This document shows positions 43,101-56,200 of a stretch of 64,000 bases of DNA, piece by piece. The stretch is from Aphelocoma coerulescens (Eukaryota > Chordata > Aves > Passeriformes > Corvidae). Both the position numbers and the translations under genes were made by a program. Where the stretch lies: contig NW_027183613.1 in the NCBI RefSeq assembly GCF_041296385.1, positions 2,501 to 66,500 of the forward strand. The letters are read 5' to 3'. Under the pieces are notes generated by a model, which was not told the origin of the DNA, made no database searches, and worked only from the letters and a program-made list of their open reading frames with translations. Positions within the stretch are counted from its first letter, which is position 1, and every line of letters begins with the position of its first letter.

Positions 43101-45897
43101 GCCCCGCAGTGTCACAATGGTCCCTTGCTTCCATAGCTTTTACGTTGTAACAATGGACTCCTTGCTTCTATGAGCTAGCCTGCTTTTTGCAGAGGTGTCT
43201 TTGGTTCCAACAAGGCCCCGCTGTGTCTCAGTGCACCCTGGCTTCCATGTGGATGTGGAGTATCACAAAGGCTCCTTGGTTCCACCAGGTCCTGCTGTGT
43301 CACAATGGGTCCTGTGGTCCCTGAGGCCCTCCAAAGTCATCGTGGAGGCTTGCTTCCATGAGGTTCCATTATGTGCCAGTGGTCATCTTGGTTCCAGGAG
43401 TTTCCTTAGTGTCACAATGCTCTCCATGCTTCCATTAGGCCCTGCTTTGCCACAATGGTCCCCTTGTTTCCATGAGGCCCCGCTGTGTCACAATGGACCT
43501 ATGGTTCCATGATGTTGCGTGGTGTCACCGTGCTCTTCTTGAATCCGCAGTGTAACCATGGACCATTGGTTCCATGCAGCCGTGTCACAATGGGCTCCTT
43601 GATTCCATGATTCCCCACGGTGTCACAATGGAGCCTTGTTTCTAGGAGGTTCTGTACTGTCACAATTGCCTCCTTGATGCCATCAGCCCCTGCAGTGTCA
43701 CAATGGCTCCTTGGTTCCATGAGGAACACAATAGCTTGGCATAAGCATTGAGCAACAGCTGCTGAACACACCTGGCAACATCTGCTTGCATCAAAAGAGG
43801 GCTTCAAGCTGACAATGGCACCAGCAGCTTCCATCTGCAACAGAGACCCAGGAAAGGACAGGCTGTGCCGGTTTGGACAAATGTGGAGGAAAATATCCTC
43901 TGATAGAAGGCAGGTTACACCCAGCCCTCCCCCACCAGGTTTTTGGAAAAAAGAACTTTCCTGGGAAGAAAGTGAAAGAGATAAAAACTATTTTTTTAAC
44001 AAACACACAGGAAAAGGATAACAATGCTAAATATTAAAAGCTCTCGCTGTGCAGAGAAAGCTGGGATAATTTGAGAGTCCTTCCGTGTTTCGGTGGGGTC
44101 TCCTGAAACATCCATAGACAGCGAGGCCCGTGCAAAGAAACAGGGAGCCATTCTTGAGAGAAGTTGCAGAGCTCTTTCTTCTCCAGCCACATGGGCGGGG
44201 CACTGCCAAAGAACTGAGCAATCACAGCACAACCAGGGCCCTCCTCGCACAGGGCAACACAAAATAAGCAGTGCTGAACAGGATTAGGGCACATGTGAGC
44301 AGGGAGCAGGGAGACCCCCCGTGCCCAGGCCATGCCTCTACCCCAGGGTCCCCTCTCCCATGACCGCATGGCAGGAGGGAGGAACCCCAACACTTCCGTA
44401 GGTGTAGTCTCTCTCCTCCTCCTTGCAGCTGGCTCATGGGCCCACATTCAGGGCCCCCACCTCGGGAGAAAATTCTCCCAATGTGCTCTGATGTTGAAAG
44501 AGTCAAGAAGAGAAGAAGGGAAAAAAAAACCCCGAAGTCCCAGGAAAACAAAGTTCAACTCTCCATCTCCCCCCAGAGAAAAGGAGCTGAAAACTGGCTA
44601 AAAAGAAACAAAGTTGCTTCCTCTGCTCTTGCTGCAAGCAGGATGCAGAGGAGTGTGTATGTGTGTCCTTGAACAAACGCTCTGAGAAGTTTGTCCGGTT
44701 TTTTTCCTCTCCCCCCTCTCAGGCTCAGTTGAAAGGCACAGAAATGCACAAAGTTCACTTCTGGGCATAGAGCAGCAATAGGGGATACACACGATAAAGT
44801 CACCCCAAGACACAGGGACAGAGAATTCAGTGGAAAGACTCCGAGAATTCTGCTCCCAGAGATCATTCATTCCTGCTCACACTGACCCTTGTAGAAAGGG
44901 GACATCGTTCCAGGCAGCCTGTACTGAGCATGTGGCTCCTGAGTGGGGTTTGTTGTTTAGGAAACCTGCTCCGGCTTTTCCATTCTTTCCTTGCAAACAG
45001 GAAAACTTCTCCTGGGGCTGTGTGCAGGCAGAGCCCTGAGGAGAGCAGGTGGCACATGGTGCGCTGGGCTGGGACAGCCAGCTGCAGAGCTCAAGGGAAG
45101 AAGCCCAAAGTGTCACAATGGCTCCTTGCCTTCCCATGCAACACCTGGGTCACAATGGTCTCCTTGATTCCATGAGGCCCCACTGTGTCACAATGGCTCC
45201 TTGGTTCCATCAGGTTCCGCAGTGTCACCATGGTCTCCTTTGATCCGCATTGTCATCATGGACAATTGGTTCCATGAGGCCCCGCAGTGTCACAATGGTC
45301 CCTTGCTTCCATAGCTTTTACGTTGTAACAATGGACTCCTTGCTTCTATGAGCTAGCCTGCTTTTTGCAGAGGTGTCTTTGGTTCCCACAAGGCCCCGCT
45401 GTGTCTCAGTGCACCCTGGCTTCCATGTGGATCTGGAGTATCACAAAGGCTCCTTGGTTCCACCAGGTCCTGCTGTGTCACAATGGGTCCTGTGGTCCCT
45501 GAGGCCCTCCAAAGTCATTGTGGAGGCTTGCTTCCATGAGGTTCCATTATGTGCCAGTGGTCATCTTGGTTCCAGGAGTTTCCTTAGTGTCACAATGCTC
45601 TCCATGCTTCCATTAGGCCCTGCTTTGCCACAATGGTCCCCTTGTTTCCATGAGGCCCCGCTGTGTCACAATGGACCTATGGTTCCGTGATGTTGCGTGG
45701 TGTCACCGTGCTCTTCTTGAATCCGCCGTGTAACCATGGACCATTGGTTCCATGCAGCCGTGTCACAATGGGCTCCTTGATTCCATGATTCCCCACGGTG
45801 TCACAATGGAGCCTTGTTTCTAGGAGGTTCTGTACTGTCACAATTGCCTCCTTGATGCCATCAGCCCCTGCAGTGTCACAATGGCTCCTTGGTTCCA
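37192..45897 (+). repeat. Duplicated two-unit block within the array
   Basis: The pair of units at 37192-41543 recurs as 41544-45897, offset 4,352 bp. The first members share a GAAGGAGGG variant and CCTTCTGTG; the second members share CCATTCTTG and CCTTGCAAACAGG. A few differences exist, including a small block near 38780 against 43130. This shows a two-unit higher-order step by unequal exchange or conversion. Confidence 0.75.
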
Positions 45898-48075
45898 TGA
45901 GGAACACAATAGCTTGGCATAAGCATTGAGCAACAGCTGCTGAACACACCTGGCAACATCTGCTTGCATCAAAAGAGTGCTTCGAGCTGACAATGGCACC
46001 AGCAGCTTCCATCTGCAACAGAGACCCAGGAAAGGACAGGCTGTGCCGGTTTGGACAAATGTGGAGGAAAATATCCTCTGATAGAAGGCAGGTTACACCC
46101 AGCCCTCCCCCACCAGGTTTTTGGAAAAAAGAACTTTCCTGGGAAGAAAGTGAAAGAGATAAAAACTATTTTTTTAACAAACACACAGGAAAAGGATAAC
46201 AATGCTAAATATTAAAAGCTCTCGCTGTGCAGAGAAAGCTGGGATAATTTGAGAGTCCTTCCGTGTTTCGGTGGGGTCTCCTGAAACATCCATAGACAGC
46301 GAGGCCCGTGCAAAGAAACAGGGAGCCATTCTTGAGAGAAGTTGCAGAGCTCTTTCTTCTCCAGCCACATGGGCGGGGCACTGCCAAAGAACTGAGCAAT
46401 CACAGCACAACCAGGGCCCTCCTCGCACAAGGCAACACAAAATAAGCAGTGCTGAACAGGATTAGGGCACATGTGAGCAGGGAGCAGGGAGACCCCTCGA
46501 GCCCAGGACATGCCTCTACCCCAGGGTCCCCTCTCCCATGACCGCATGGCAGGAGGGAGGAACCCCAACACTTCCGTAGGTGTAGTCTCTCTCCTCCTCC
46601 TTGCAGCTGGCTCATGGGCCCACATTCAGGGCCCCCACCTCGGGAGAAAATTCTCCCAATGTGCTCTGATGTTGAAAGAGTCAAGAAGAGAAGAAGGGAA
46701 AAAAAAACCCCGAAGTCCCAGGAAAACAAAGTTCAACTCTCCATCTCCCCCCAGAGAAAAGGAGCTGAAAACTGGCTAAAAAGAAACAAAGTTGCTTCCT
46801 CTGCTCTTGCTGCAAGCAGGATGCAGAGGAGTGTGTATGTGTGTCCTTGAACAAACGCTCTGAGAAGTTTGTCCGGTTTTTTTCCTCTCCCCCCTCTCAG
46901 GCTCAGTTGAAAGGCACAGAAATGCACAAAGTTCACTTCTGGGCATAGAGCAGCAATAGGGGATACACACGATAAAGTCACCCCAAGACACAGGGACAGA
47001 GAATTCAGTGGAAAGACTCCGAGAATTCTGCTCCCAGAGATCATTCATTCCTGCTCACACTGACCCTTGTAGAAAGGGGACATCGTTCCAGGCAGCCTGT
47101 ACTGAGCATGTGGCTCCTGAGTGGCGTTTGTTGTTTAGGAAACCTGCTCAGGCTTTTCCATTCTTTCCTTCCAAACAGGAAAACTTCTCCTGGGGCTGTG
47201 TGCAGGCAGAGCCCTGAGGAGAGCAGGTGGCACATGGTGCGCTGGGCTGGGACAGCCAGCTGCAGAGCTCAAGGGAAGAAGCCCAAAGTGTCACAATGGC
47301 TCCTTGCCTTCCCATGCAACACCTGGGTCACAATGGTCTCCTTGATTCCATGAGGCCCCACTGTGTCACAATGGCTCCTTGGTTCCATCAGGTTCCGCAG
47401 TGTCACCATGGTCTCCTTTGATCCGCATTGTCATCATGGACAATTGGTTCCATGAGGCCCCGCAGTGTCACAATGGTCCCTTGCTTCCATAGCTTTTACG
47501 TTGTAACAATGGACTCCTTGCTTCTATGACCTAGCCTGCTTTTTGCAGAGGTGTCTTTGGTTCCCACAAGGCCCCGCTGTGTCTCAGTGCACCCTGGCTT
47601 CCATGTGGATCTGGAGTATCACAAAGGCTCCTTGGTTCCACCAGGTCCTGCTGTGTCACAATGGGTCCTGTGGTCCCTGAGGCCCTCCAAAGTCATTGTG
47701 GAGGCTTGCTTCCATGAGGTTCCATTATGTGCCAGTGGTCATCTTGGTTCCAGGAGTTTCCTTAGTGTCACAATGCTCTCCATGCTTCCATTAGGCCCTG
47801 CTTTGCCACAATGGTCCCCTTGTTTCCATGAGGCCCCGCTGTGTCACAATGGACCTATGGTTCCATGATGTTGCGTGGTGTCACCGTGCTCTTCTTGAAT
47901 CCGCCGTGTAACCATGGACCATTGGTTCCATGCAGCCGTGTCACAATGGGCTCCTTGATTCCATGATTCCCCACGGTGTCACAATGGAGCCTTGTTTCTA
48001 GGAGGTTCTGTACTGTCACAATTGCCTCCTTGATGCCATCAGCCCCTGCAGTGTCACAATGGCTCCTTGGTTCCA

Positions 48076-50254
48076 TGAGGAACACAATAGCTTGGCATAA
48101 GCATTGAGCAACAGCTGCTGAACACACCTGGCAACATCTGCTTGCATCAAAAGAGGGCTTCAAGCTGACAATGGCACCAGCAGCTTCCATCTGCAACAGA
48201 GACCCAGGAAAGGACAGGCTGTGCCGGTTTGGACAAATGTGGAGGAAAATATCCTCTGATAGAAGGCAGGTTACACCCAGCCCTCCCCCACCAGCTTCGG
48301 GAAAAAAGAATTTTCCTGGGAAGAAAGTGAAAGAGATAAAAACTATTTTTTTTAACAAACAAATAGGAAAAGGATAACAATGCTAAATATTAAAAGCTCT
48401 CGCTGTGCAGAGAAAGCTGGGATAATTTGAGAGTCCTTCCGTGTTTCGGTGGGGTCTCCTGAAACATCCATAGACAGCGAGGCCCGTGCAAAGAAACAGG
48501 GAGCGATTCTTGAGAGAAGTTTCAGAGCTCTTTCTTCTCCAGCCACATGGGCGGGGCACTGCCAAAGAACTGAGCAATCACGGCACAAGCAGGGCCCTCC
48601 TGGCACAGGGCAACACAAAATAAGCAGTGCTGAACAGGATTAGGGCACATGTGAGCAGGGAGCAGGGAGACCCCCGTGCCCAGGCCATGCCTCTACCCCA
48701 GGGTCCCCTCTCCCATGACCTCATGGCAGGGGGGAGGAACCCCAACACTTCCGTAGGTGTAGTCTCTCTCCTCCTCCTTGCAGCTGGCTCATGGGCCCAC
48801 ATTCAGGGCCCCCACCTCGGGAGAAAATTCTCCCAATGTGGTCTGATGTTGAAAGAGTCAAGAAGAGAAGAAGGGAAAAAAACCCCCAAAGTCCCAGGAA
48901 AACAAAGTTCAACTCTCCATCTCCCCCCAGAGAAAAGGAGCTGAAAACTGGCTAAAAAGAAACAAAGTTGCTTCCCTCTGCTCTTGCTGCAAGCAGGATG
49001 CAGAGGAGTGTGTATGTGTGTCCTTGAACAAACGCTCTGAGAAGTTTGTCCGGTTTTTTTTCCCTCTCCCCCCTCTCAGGCTCAGTTGAAAGGCACAGAA
49101 ATGCACAAAGTTCACTTCTGGGCATAGAGCAGCGATAGGGGATACACATGATAAAGTCACCCCAAGACACAGGGACAGAGAATTCAGTGGAAAGACTCCG
49201 AGAATTCTGCTCCCAGAGATCATTCATTCCTGCTCACTCTGACCCTTGTAGAAAGGGGACATCATTCCAGGCAGCCTGTACTGAGCATGTGGCTCCTGAG
49301 TGGGGTTTGTTGTTTAGGAAACCTGCTCCGGCTTTTCCATTCTTTCCTTCCAAACAGGAAAACTTCTCCTGGGGCTGTGTGCAGGCAGAGCCCTGAGGAG
49401 AGCAGGTGGCACATGGTGCGCTGGGCTGGGACAGCCAGCTGCAGAGCTCAAGGGAAGAAGCCCAAAGTGTCACAATGGCTCCTTGCCTTCCCATGCAACA
49501 CCTGGGTCACAATGGTCTCCTTGATTCCATGAGGCCCCACTGTGTCACAATGGCTCCTTGGTTCCATCAGGTTCCGCAGTGTCACCATGGTCTCCTTTGA
49601 TCCGCATTGTCATCATGGACAATTGGTTCCATGAGGCCCCGCAGTGTCACAATGGTCCCTTGGTTCCATAGGTTTGATGTTGTAACAATGGACTCCTTGC
49701 TTCTATGAGCTAGCCTGCTTTTTGCAGAGGTGTCTTTGGTTCCAACAAGGCCCCGCTGTGTCTCAGTGCACCCTGGCTTCCATGTGGATCTGGAGTATCA
49801 CAAAGGCTCCTTGGTTCCACCAGGTCCTGCTGTGTCACAATGGGTCCTGTGGTCCCTGAGGCCCTCCAAAGTCATCATGGAGGCTTGGTTCCATGAGGTT
49901 CCATTATGTGCCAGTGGTCATCTTGGTTCCAGGAGTTTCCTTAGTGTCACAATGCTCTCCATGCTTCCATTAGGCCCTGCTTTCCCACAATGGTCCCCTT
50001 GTTTCCATGAGGCCCCGCTGTGTCACAATGGACCTATGGTTCCGTGATGTTGCGTGGTGTCACCGTGCTCTTCTTGAATCCGCAGTGTAACCATGGACCA
50101 TTGGTTCCATGCAGCCGTGTCACAATGGGCTCCTTGATTCCATGATTCCCCACGGTGTCACAATGGAGCCTTGTTTCTAGGAGGTTCTGTACTGTCACAA
50201 TTGCCTCCTTGATGCCATCAGCCCCTGCAGTGTCACAATGGCTCCTTGGTTCCA
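48076..50254 (+). repeat. Internal unit matching the array-edge unit
   Basis: This unit carries the variant set of the first unit (30621): CAGCTTCGGG, CACGGCACAAGCAGGG, CGATAGGGG and CATGATAAAG, and GGTTTGATGTTG in the subrepeats. It lacks the extra 38-bp subunit. The two are 17,455 bp (eight units) apart and more alike than either is to its neighbours. Confidence 0.8.
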
Positions 50255-53200
50255 TGAGGAACACAATAGCTTGGCATAAGCATTGAGCAACAGCTGCTGA
50301 ACACACCTGGCAACATCTGCTTGCATCAAAAGAGTGCTTCGAGCTGACAATGGCACCAGCAGCTTCCATCTGCAACAGAGACCCAGGAAAGGACAGGCTG
50401 TGCCGGTTTGGACAAATGTGGAGGAAAATATCCTCTGATAGAAGGCAGGTTACACCCAGCCCTCCCCCACCAGGTTTTTGGAAAAAAGAACTTTCCTGGG
50501 AAGAAAGTGAAAGAGATAAAAACTATTTTTTTAACAAACACACAGGAAAAGGATAACAATGCTAAATATTAAAAGCTCTCGCTGTGCAGAGAAAGCTGGG
50601 ATAATTTGAGAGTCCTTCCGTGTTTCGGTGGGGTCTCCTGAAACATCCATAGACTGCGAGGCCCGTGCAAAGAAACAGGGAGCGATTCTTGAGAGAAGTT
50701 GCAGAGCTCTTTCTTCTCCAGCCACATGGGCGGGGCACTGCCAAAGAACTGAGCAATCACAGCACAACCAGGGCCCTCCTGGCACAGGGCAACACAAAAT
50801 AAGCAGTGCTGAACAGGATTAGGGCACATGTGAGCAGGGAGCAGGGAGACCCCGTGCCCAGGCCATGCCTCTACCCCAGGGTCCCCTCTCCCATGACCGC
50901 ATGGCAGGAGGGAGGAACCCCAACACTTCCGTAGGTGTAGTCTCTCTCCTCCTCCTTGCAGCTGGCTCATGGGCCCACATTCAGGGCCCCCACCTCAGGA
51001 GAAAATTCTCCCAATGTGCTCTGATGTTGAAAGAGTCAAGAAGAGAAGAAGGGAAAAAAAACCCCCGAAGTCCCAGGAAAACAAAGTTCAACTCTCCATC
51101 TCCCCCCAGAGAAAAGGAGCTGAAAACTGGCTAAAAAGAAACAAAGTTGCTTCCTCTGCTCTTGCTGCAAGCAGGATGCAGAGGAGTGTGTATGTGTGTC
51201 CTTGAACAAACGCTCTGAGAAGTTTGTCCGGTTTTTTTCCTCTCCCCCCTCTCAGGCTCAGTTGAAAGGCACAGAAATGCACAAAGTTCACTTCTGGGCA
51301 TAGAGCAGCAATAGGGGATACACACGATAAAGTCACCCCAAGACACAGGGACAGAGAATTCAGTGGAAAGACTCCGAGAATTCTGCTCCCAGAGATCATT
51401 CATTCCTGCTCACACTGACCCTTGTAGAAAGGGGACATCGTTCCAGGCAGCCTGTACTGAGTATGTGGCTCCTGAGTGGGGTTTGTTGTTTAGGAAACCT
51501 GCTCCGGCTTTTCCATTCTTTCCTTCCAAACAGGAAAACTTCTCCTGGGGCTGTGTGCAGGCAGAGCCCTGAGGAGAGCAGGTGGCACATGGTGCGCTGG
51601 GCTGGGACAGCCAGCTGCAGAGCTCAAGGGAAGAAGCCCAAAGTGTCACAATGGCTCCTTGCCTTCCCATGCAACACCTGGGTCACAATGGTCTCCTTGA
51701 TTCCATGAGGCCCCACTGTGTCACAATGGCTCCTTGGTTCCATCAGGTTCCGCAGTGTCACCATGGTCTCCTTTGATCCGCATTGTCATCATGGACAATT
51801 GGTTCCATGAGGCCCCGCAGTGTCACAATGGTCCCTTGCTTCCATAGCTTTTACGTTGTAACAATGGACTCCTTGCTTCTATGAGCTAGCCTGCTTTTTG
51901 CAGAGGTGTCTTTGGTTCCAACAAGGCCCCGCTGTGTCTCAGTGCACCCTGGCTTCCATGTGGATCTGGAGTATCACAAAGGCTCCTTGGTTCCACCAGG
52001 TCCTGCTGTGTCACAATGGGTCCTGTGGTCCCTGAGGCCCTCCAAAGTCATTGTGGAGGCTTGCTTCCATGAGGTTCCATTATGTGCCAGTGGTCATCTT
52101 GGTTCCAGGAGTTTCCTTAGTGTCACAATGCTCTCCATGCTTCCATTAGGCCCTGCTTTGCCACAATGGTCCCCTTGTTTCCATGAGGCCCCGCTGTGTC
52201 ACAATGGACCTATGGTTCCATGATGTTGCGTGGTGTCACCGTGCTCTTCTTGAATCCGCCGTATAACCATGGACCATTGGTTCCATGCAGCCGTGTCACA
52301 ATGGGCTCCTTGATTCCATGATTCCCCACGGTGTCACAATGGAGCCTTGTTTCTAGGAGGTTCTGTACTGTCACAATTGCCTCCTTGATGCCATCAGCCC
52401 CTGCAGTGTCACAATGGCTCCTTGGTTCCATGAGGAACACAATAGCTTGGCATAAGCATTGAGCAACAGCTGCTGAACACACCTGGCAACATCTGCTTGC
52501 ATCAAAAGAGTGCTTCGAGCTGACAATGGCACCAGCAGCTTCCATCTGCAACAGAGACCCAGGAAAGGACAGGCTGTGCCGGTTTGGACAAATGTGGAGG
52601 AAAATATCCTCTGATAGAAGGCAGGTTACACCCAGCCCTCCCCCACCAGGTTTTTGGAAAAAAGAACTTTCCTGGGAAGAAAGTGAAAGAGATAAAAACT
52701 ATTTTTTTAACAAACACACAGGAAAAGGATAACAATGCTAAATATTAAAAGCTCTCGCTGTGCAGAGAAAGCTGGGATAATTTGAGAGTCCTTCCGTGTT
52801 TCGGTGGGGTCTCCTGAAACATCCATAGACAGCGAGGCCCGTGCAAAGAAACAGGGAGCGATTCTTGAGAGAAGTTGCAGAGCTCTTTCTTCTCCAGCCA
52901 CATGGGCGGGGCACTGCCAAAGAACTGAGCAATCACAGCACAACCAGGGCCCTCCTCGCACAGGGCAACACAAAATAAGCAGTGCTGAACAGGATTAGGG
53001 CACATGTGAGCAGGGAGCAGGGAGACCCCCCGAGCCCAGGCCATGCCTCTACCCCAGGGTCCCCTCTCCCATGACCTCATGGCAGGGGGGAGGAACCCCA
53101 ACACTTCCGTAGGTGTAGTCTCTCTCCTCCTCCTTGCAGCTGGCTCATGGGCCCACATTCAGGGCCCCCACCTCGGGAGAAAATTCTCCCAATGTGCTCT

Positions 53201-56200
53201 GATGTTGAAAGAGTCAAGAAGAGAAGAAGGGAAAAAAAACCCCCGAAGTCCCAGGAAAACAAAGTTCAACTCTCCATCTCCCCCCAGAGAAAAGGAGCTG
53301 AAAACTGGCTAAAAAGAAACAAAGTTGCTTCCTCTGCTCTTGCTGCAAGCAGGATGCAGAGGAGTGTGTATGTGTGTCCTTGAACAAACGCTCTGAGAAG
53401 TTTGTCCGGTTTTTTTCCTCTCCCCCCTCTCAGGCTCAGTTGAAAGGCACAGAAACGCACAAAGTTCACTTCTGGGCATAGAGCAGCAATAGGGGGATAC
53501 ACACGATAAAGTCACCCCAAGACACAGGGACAGAGAATTCAGTGGAAAGACTCCGAGAATTCTGCTCCCAGAGATCATTCATTCCTGCTCACACTGACCC
53601 TTGTAGAAAGGGGACATCGTTCCAGGCAGCCTGTACTGAGTATGTGGCTCCTGAGTGGCGTTTGTTGTTTAGGAAACCTGCTCAGGCTTTTCCATTCTTT
53701 CCTTCCAAACAGGAAAACTTCTCCTGGGGCTGTGTGCAGGCAGAGCCCTGAGGAGAGCAGGTGGCACATGGTGCGCTGGGCTGGGACAGCCAGCTGCAGA
53801 GCTCAAGGGAAGAAGCCCAAAGTGTCACAATGGCTCCTTGCCTTCCCATGCAACACCTGGGTCACAATGGTCTCCTTGATTCCATGAGGCCCCACTGTGT
53901 CACAATGGCTCCTTGGTTCCATCAGGTTCCGCAGTGTCACCATGGTCTCCTTTGATCCGCATTGTCATCATGGACAATTGGTTCCATGAGGCCCCGCAGT
54001 GTCACAATGGTCCCTTGCTTCCATAGCTTTTACGTTGTAACAATGGACTCCTTGCTTCTATGAGCTAGCCTGCTTTTTGCAGAGGTGTCTTTGGTTCCCA
54101 CAAGGCCCCGCTGTGTCTCAGTGCACCCTGGCTTCCATGTGGATGTGGAGTATCACAAAGGCTCCTTGGTTCCACCAGGTCCTGCTGTGTCACAATGGGT
54201 CCTGTGGTCCCTGAGGCCCTCCAAAGTCATTGTGGAGGCTTGCTTCCATGAGGTTCCATTATGTGCCAGTGGTCATCTTGGTTCCAGGAGTTTCCTTAGT
54301 GTCACAATGCTCTCCATGCTTCCATTAGGCCCTGCTTTGCCACAATGGTCCCCTTGTTTCCATGAGGCCCCGCTGTGTCACAATGGACCTATGGTTCCAT
54401 GATGTTGCGTGGTGTCACCGTGCTCTTCTTGAATCCGCCGTGTAACCATGGACCATTGGTTCCATGCAGCCGTGTCACAATGGGCTCCTTGATTCCATGA
54501 TTCCCCACGGTGTCACAATGGAGCCTTGTTTCTAGGAGGTTCTGTACTGTCACAATTGCCTCCTTGATGCCATCAGCCCCTGCAGTGTCACAATGGCTCC
54601 TTGGTTCCATGAGGAACACAATAGCTTGGCATAAGCATTGAGCAACAGCTGCTGAACACACCTGGCAACATCTGCTTGCATCAAAAGAGTGCTTCGAGCT
54701 GACAATGGCACCAGCAGCTTCCATCTGCAACAGAGACCCAGGAAAGGACAGGCTGTGCCGGTTTGGACAAATGTGGAGGAAAATATCCTCTGATAGAAGG
54801 CAGGTTACACCCAGCCCTCCCCCACCAGGTTTTTGGAAAAAAGAACTTTCCTGGGAAGAAAGTGAAAGAGATAAAAACTATTTTTTTAACAAACACACAG
54901 GAAAAGGATAACAATGCTAAATATTAAAAGCTCTCGCTGTGCAGAGAAAGCTGGGATAATTTGAGAGTCCTTCTGTGTTTCGGTGGGGTCTCCTGAAACA
55001 TCCATAGACAGCGAGGCCCGTGCAAAGAAACAGGGAGCGATTCTTGAGAGAAGTTGCAGAGCTCTTTCTTCTCCAGCCACATGGGCGGGGCACTGCCAAA
55101 GAACTGAGCAATCACAGCACAACCAGGGCCCTCCTGGCACAGGGCAACACAAAATAAGCAGTGCTGAACAGGATTAGGGCACATGTGAGCAGGGAGCAGG
55201 GAGACCCCGTGCCCAGGCCATGCCTCTACCCCAGGGTCCCCTCTCCCATGACCGCATGGCAGGAGGGAGGAACCCCAACACTTCCGTAGGTGTAGTCTCT
55301 CTCCTCCTCCTTGCAGCTGGCTCATGGGCCCACATTCAGGGCCCCCACCTCGGGAGAAAATTCTCCCAATGTGCTCTGATGTTGAAAGAGTCAAGAAGAG
55401 AAGAAGGGAAAAAAAACCCCCGAAGTCCCAGGAAAACAAAGTTCAACTCTCCATCTCCCCCCAGAGAAAAGGAGCTGAAAACTGGCTAAAAAGAAACAAA
55501 GTTGCTTCCTCTGCTCTTGCTGCAAGCAGGATGCAGAGGAGTGTGTATGTGTGTCCTTGAACAAACGCTCTGAGAAGTTTGTCCGGTTTTTTTCCTCTCC
55601 CCCCTCTCAGGCTCAGTTGAAAGGCACAGAAATGCACAAAGTTCACTTCTGGGCATAGAGCAGCAATAGGGGATACACACGATAAAGTCACCCCAAGACA
55701 CAGGGACAGAGAATTCAGTGGAAAGACTCCGAGAATTCTGCTCCCAGAGATCATTCATTCCTGCTCACACTGACCCTTGTAGAAAGGGGACATCGTTCCA
55801 GGCAGCCTGTACTGAGTATGTGGCTCCTGAGTGGGGTTTGTTGTTTAGGAAACCTGCTCCGGCTTTTCCATTCTTTCCTTCCAAACAGGAAAACTTCTCC
55901 TGGGGCTGTGTGCAGGCAGAGCCCTGAGGAGAGCAGGTGGCACATGGTGCGCTGGGCTGGGACAGCCAGCTGCAGAGCTCAAGGGAAGAAGCCCAAAGTG
56001 TCACAATGGCTCCTTGCCTTCCCATGCAACACCTGGGTCACAATGGTCTCCTTGATTCCATGAGGCCCCACTGTGTCACAATGGCTCCTTGGTTCCATCA
56101 GGTTCCGCAGTGTCACCATGGTCTCCTTTGATCCGCACTGTCATCATGGACAATTGGTTCCATGAGGCCCCGCAGTGTCACAATGGTCCCTTGCTTCCAT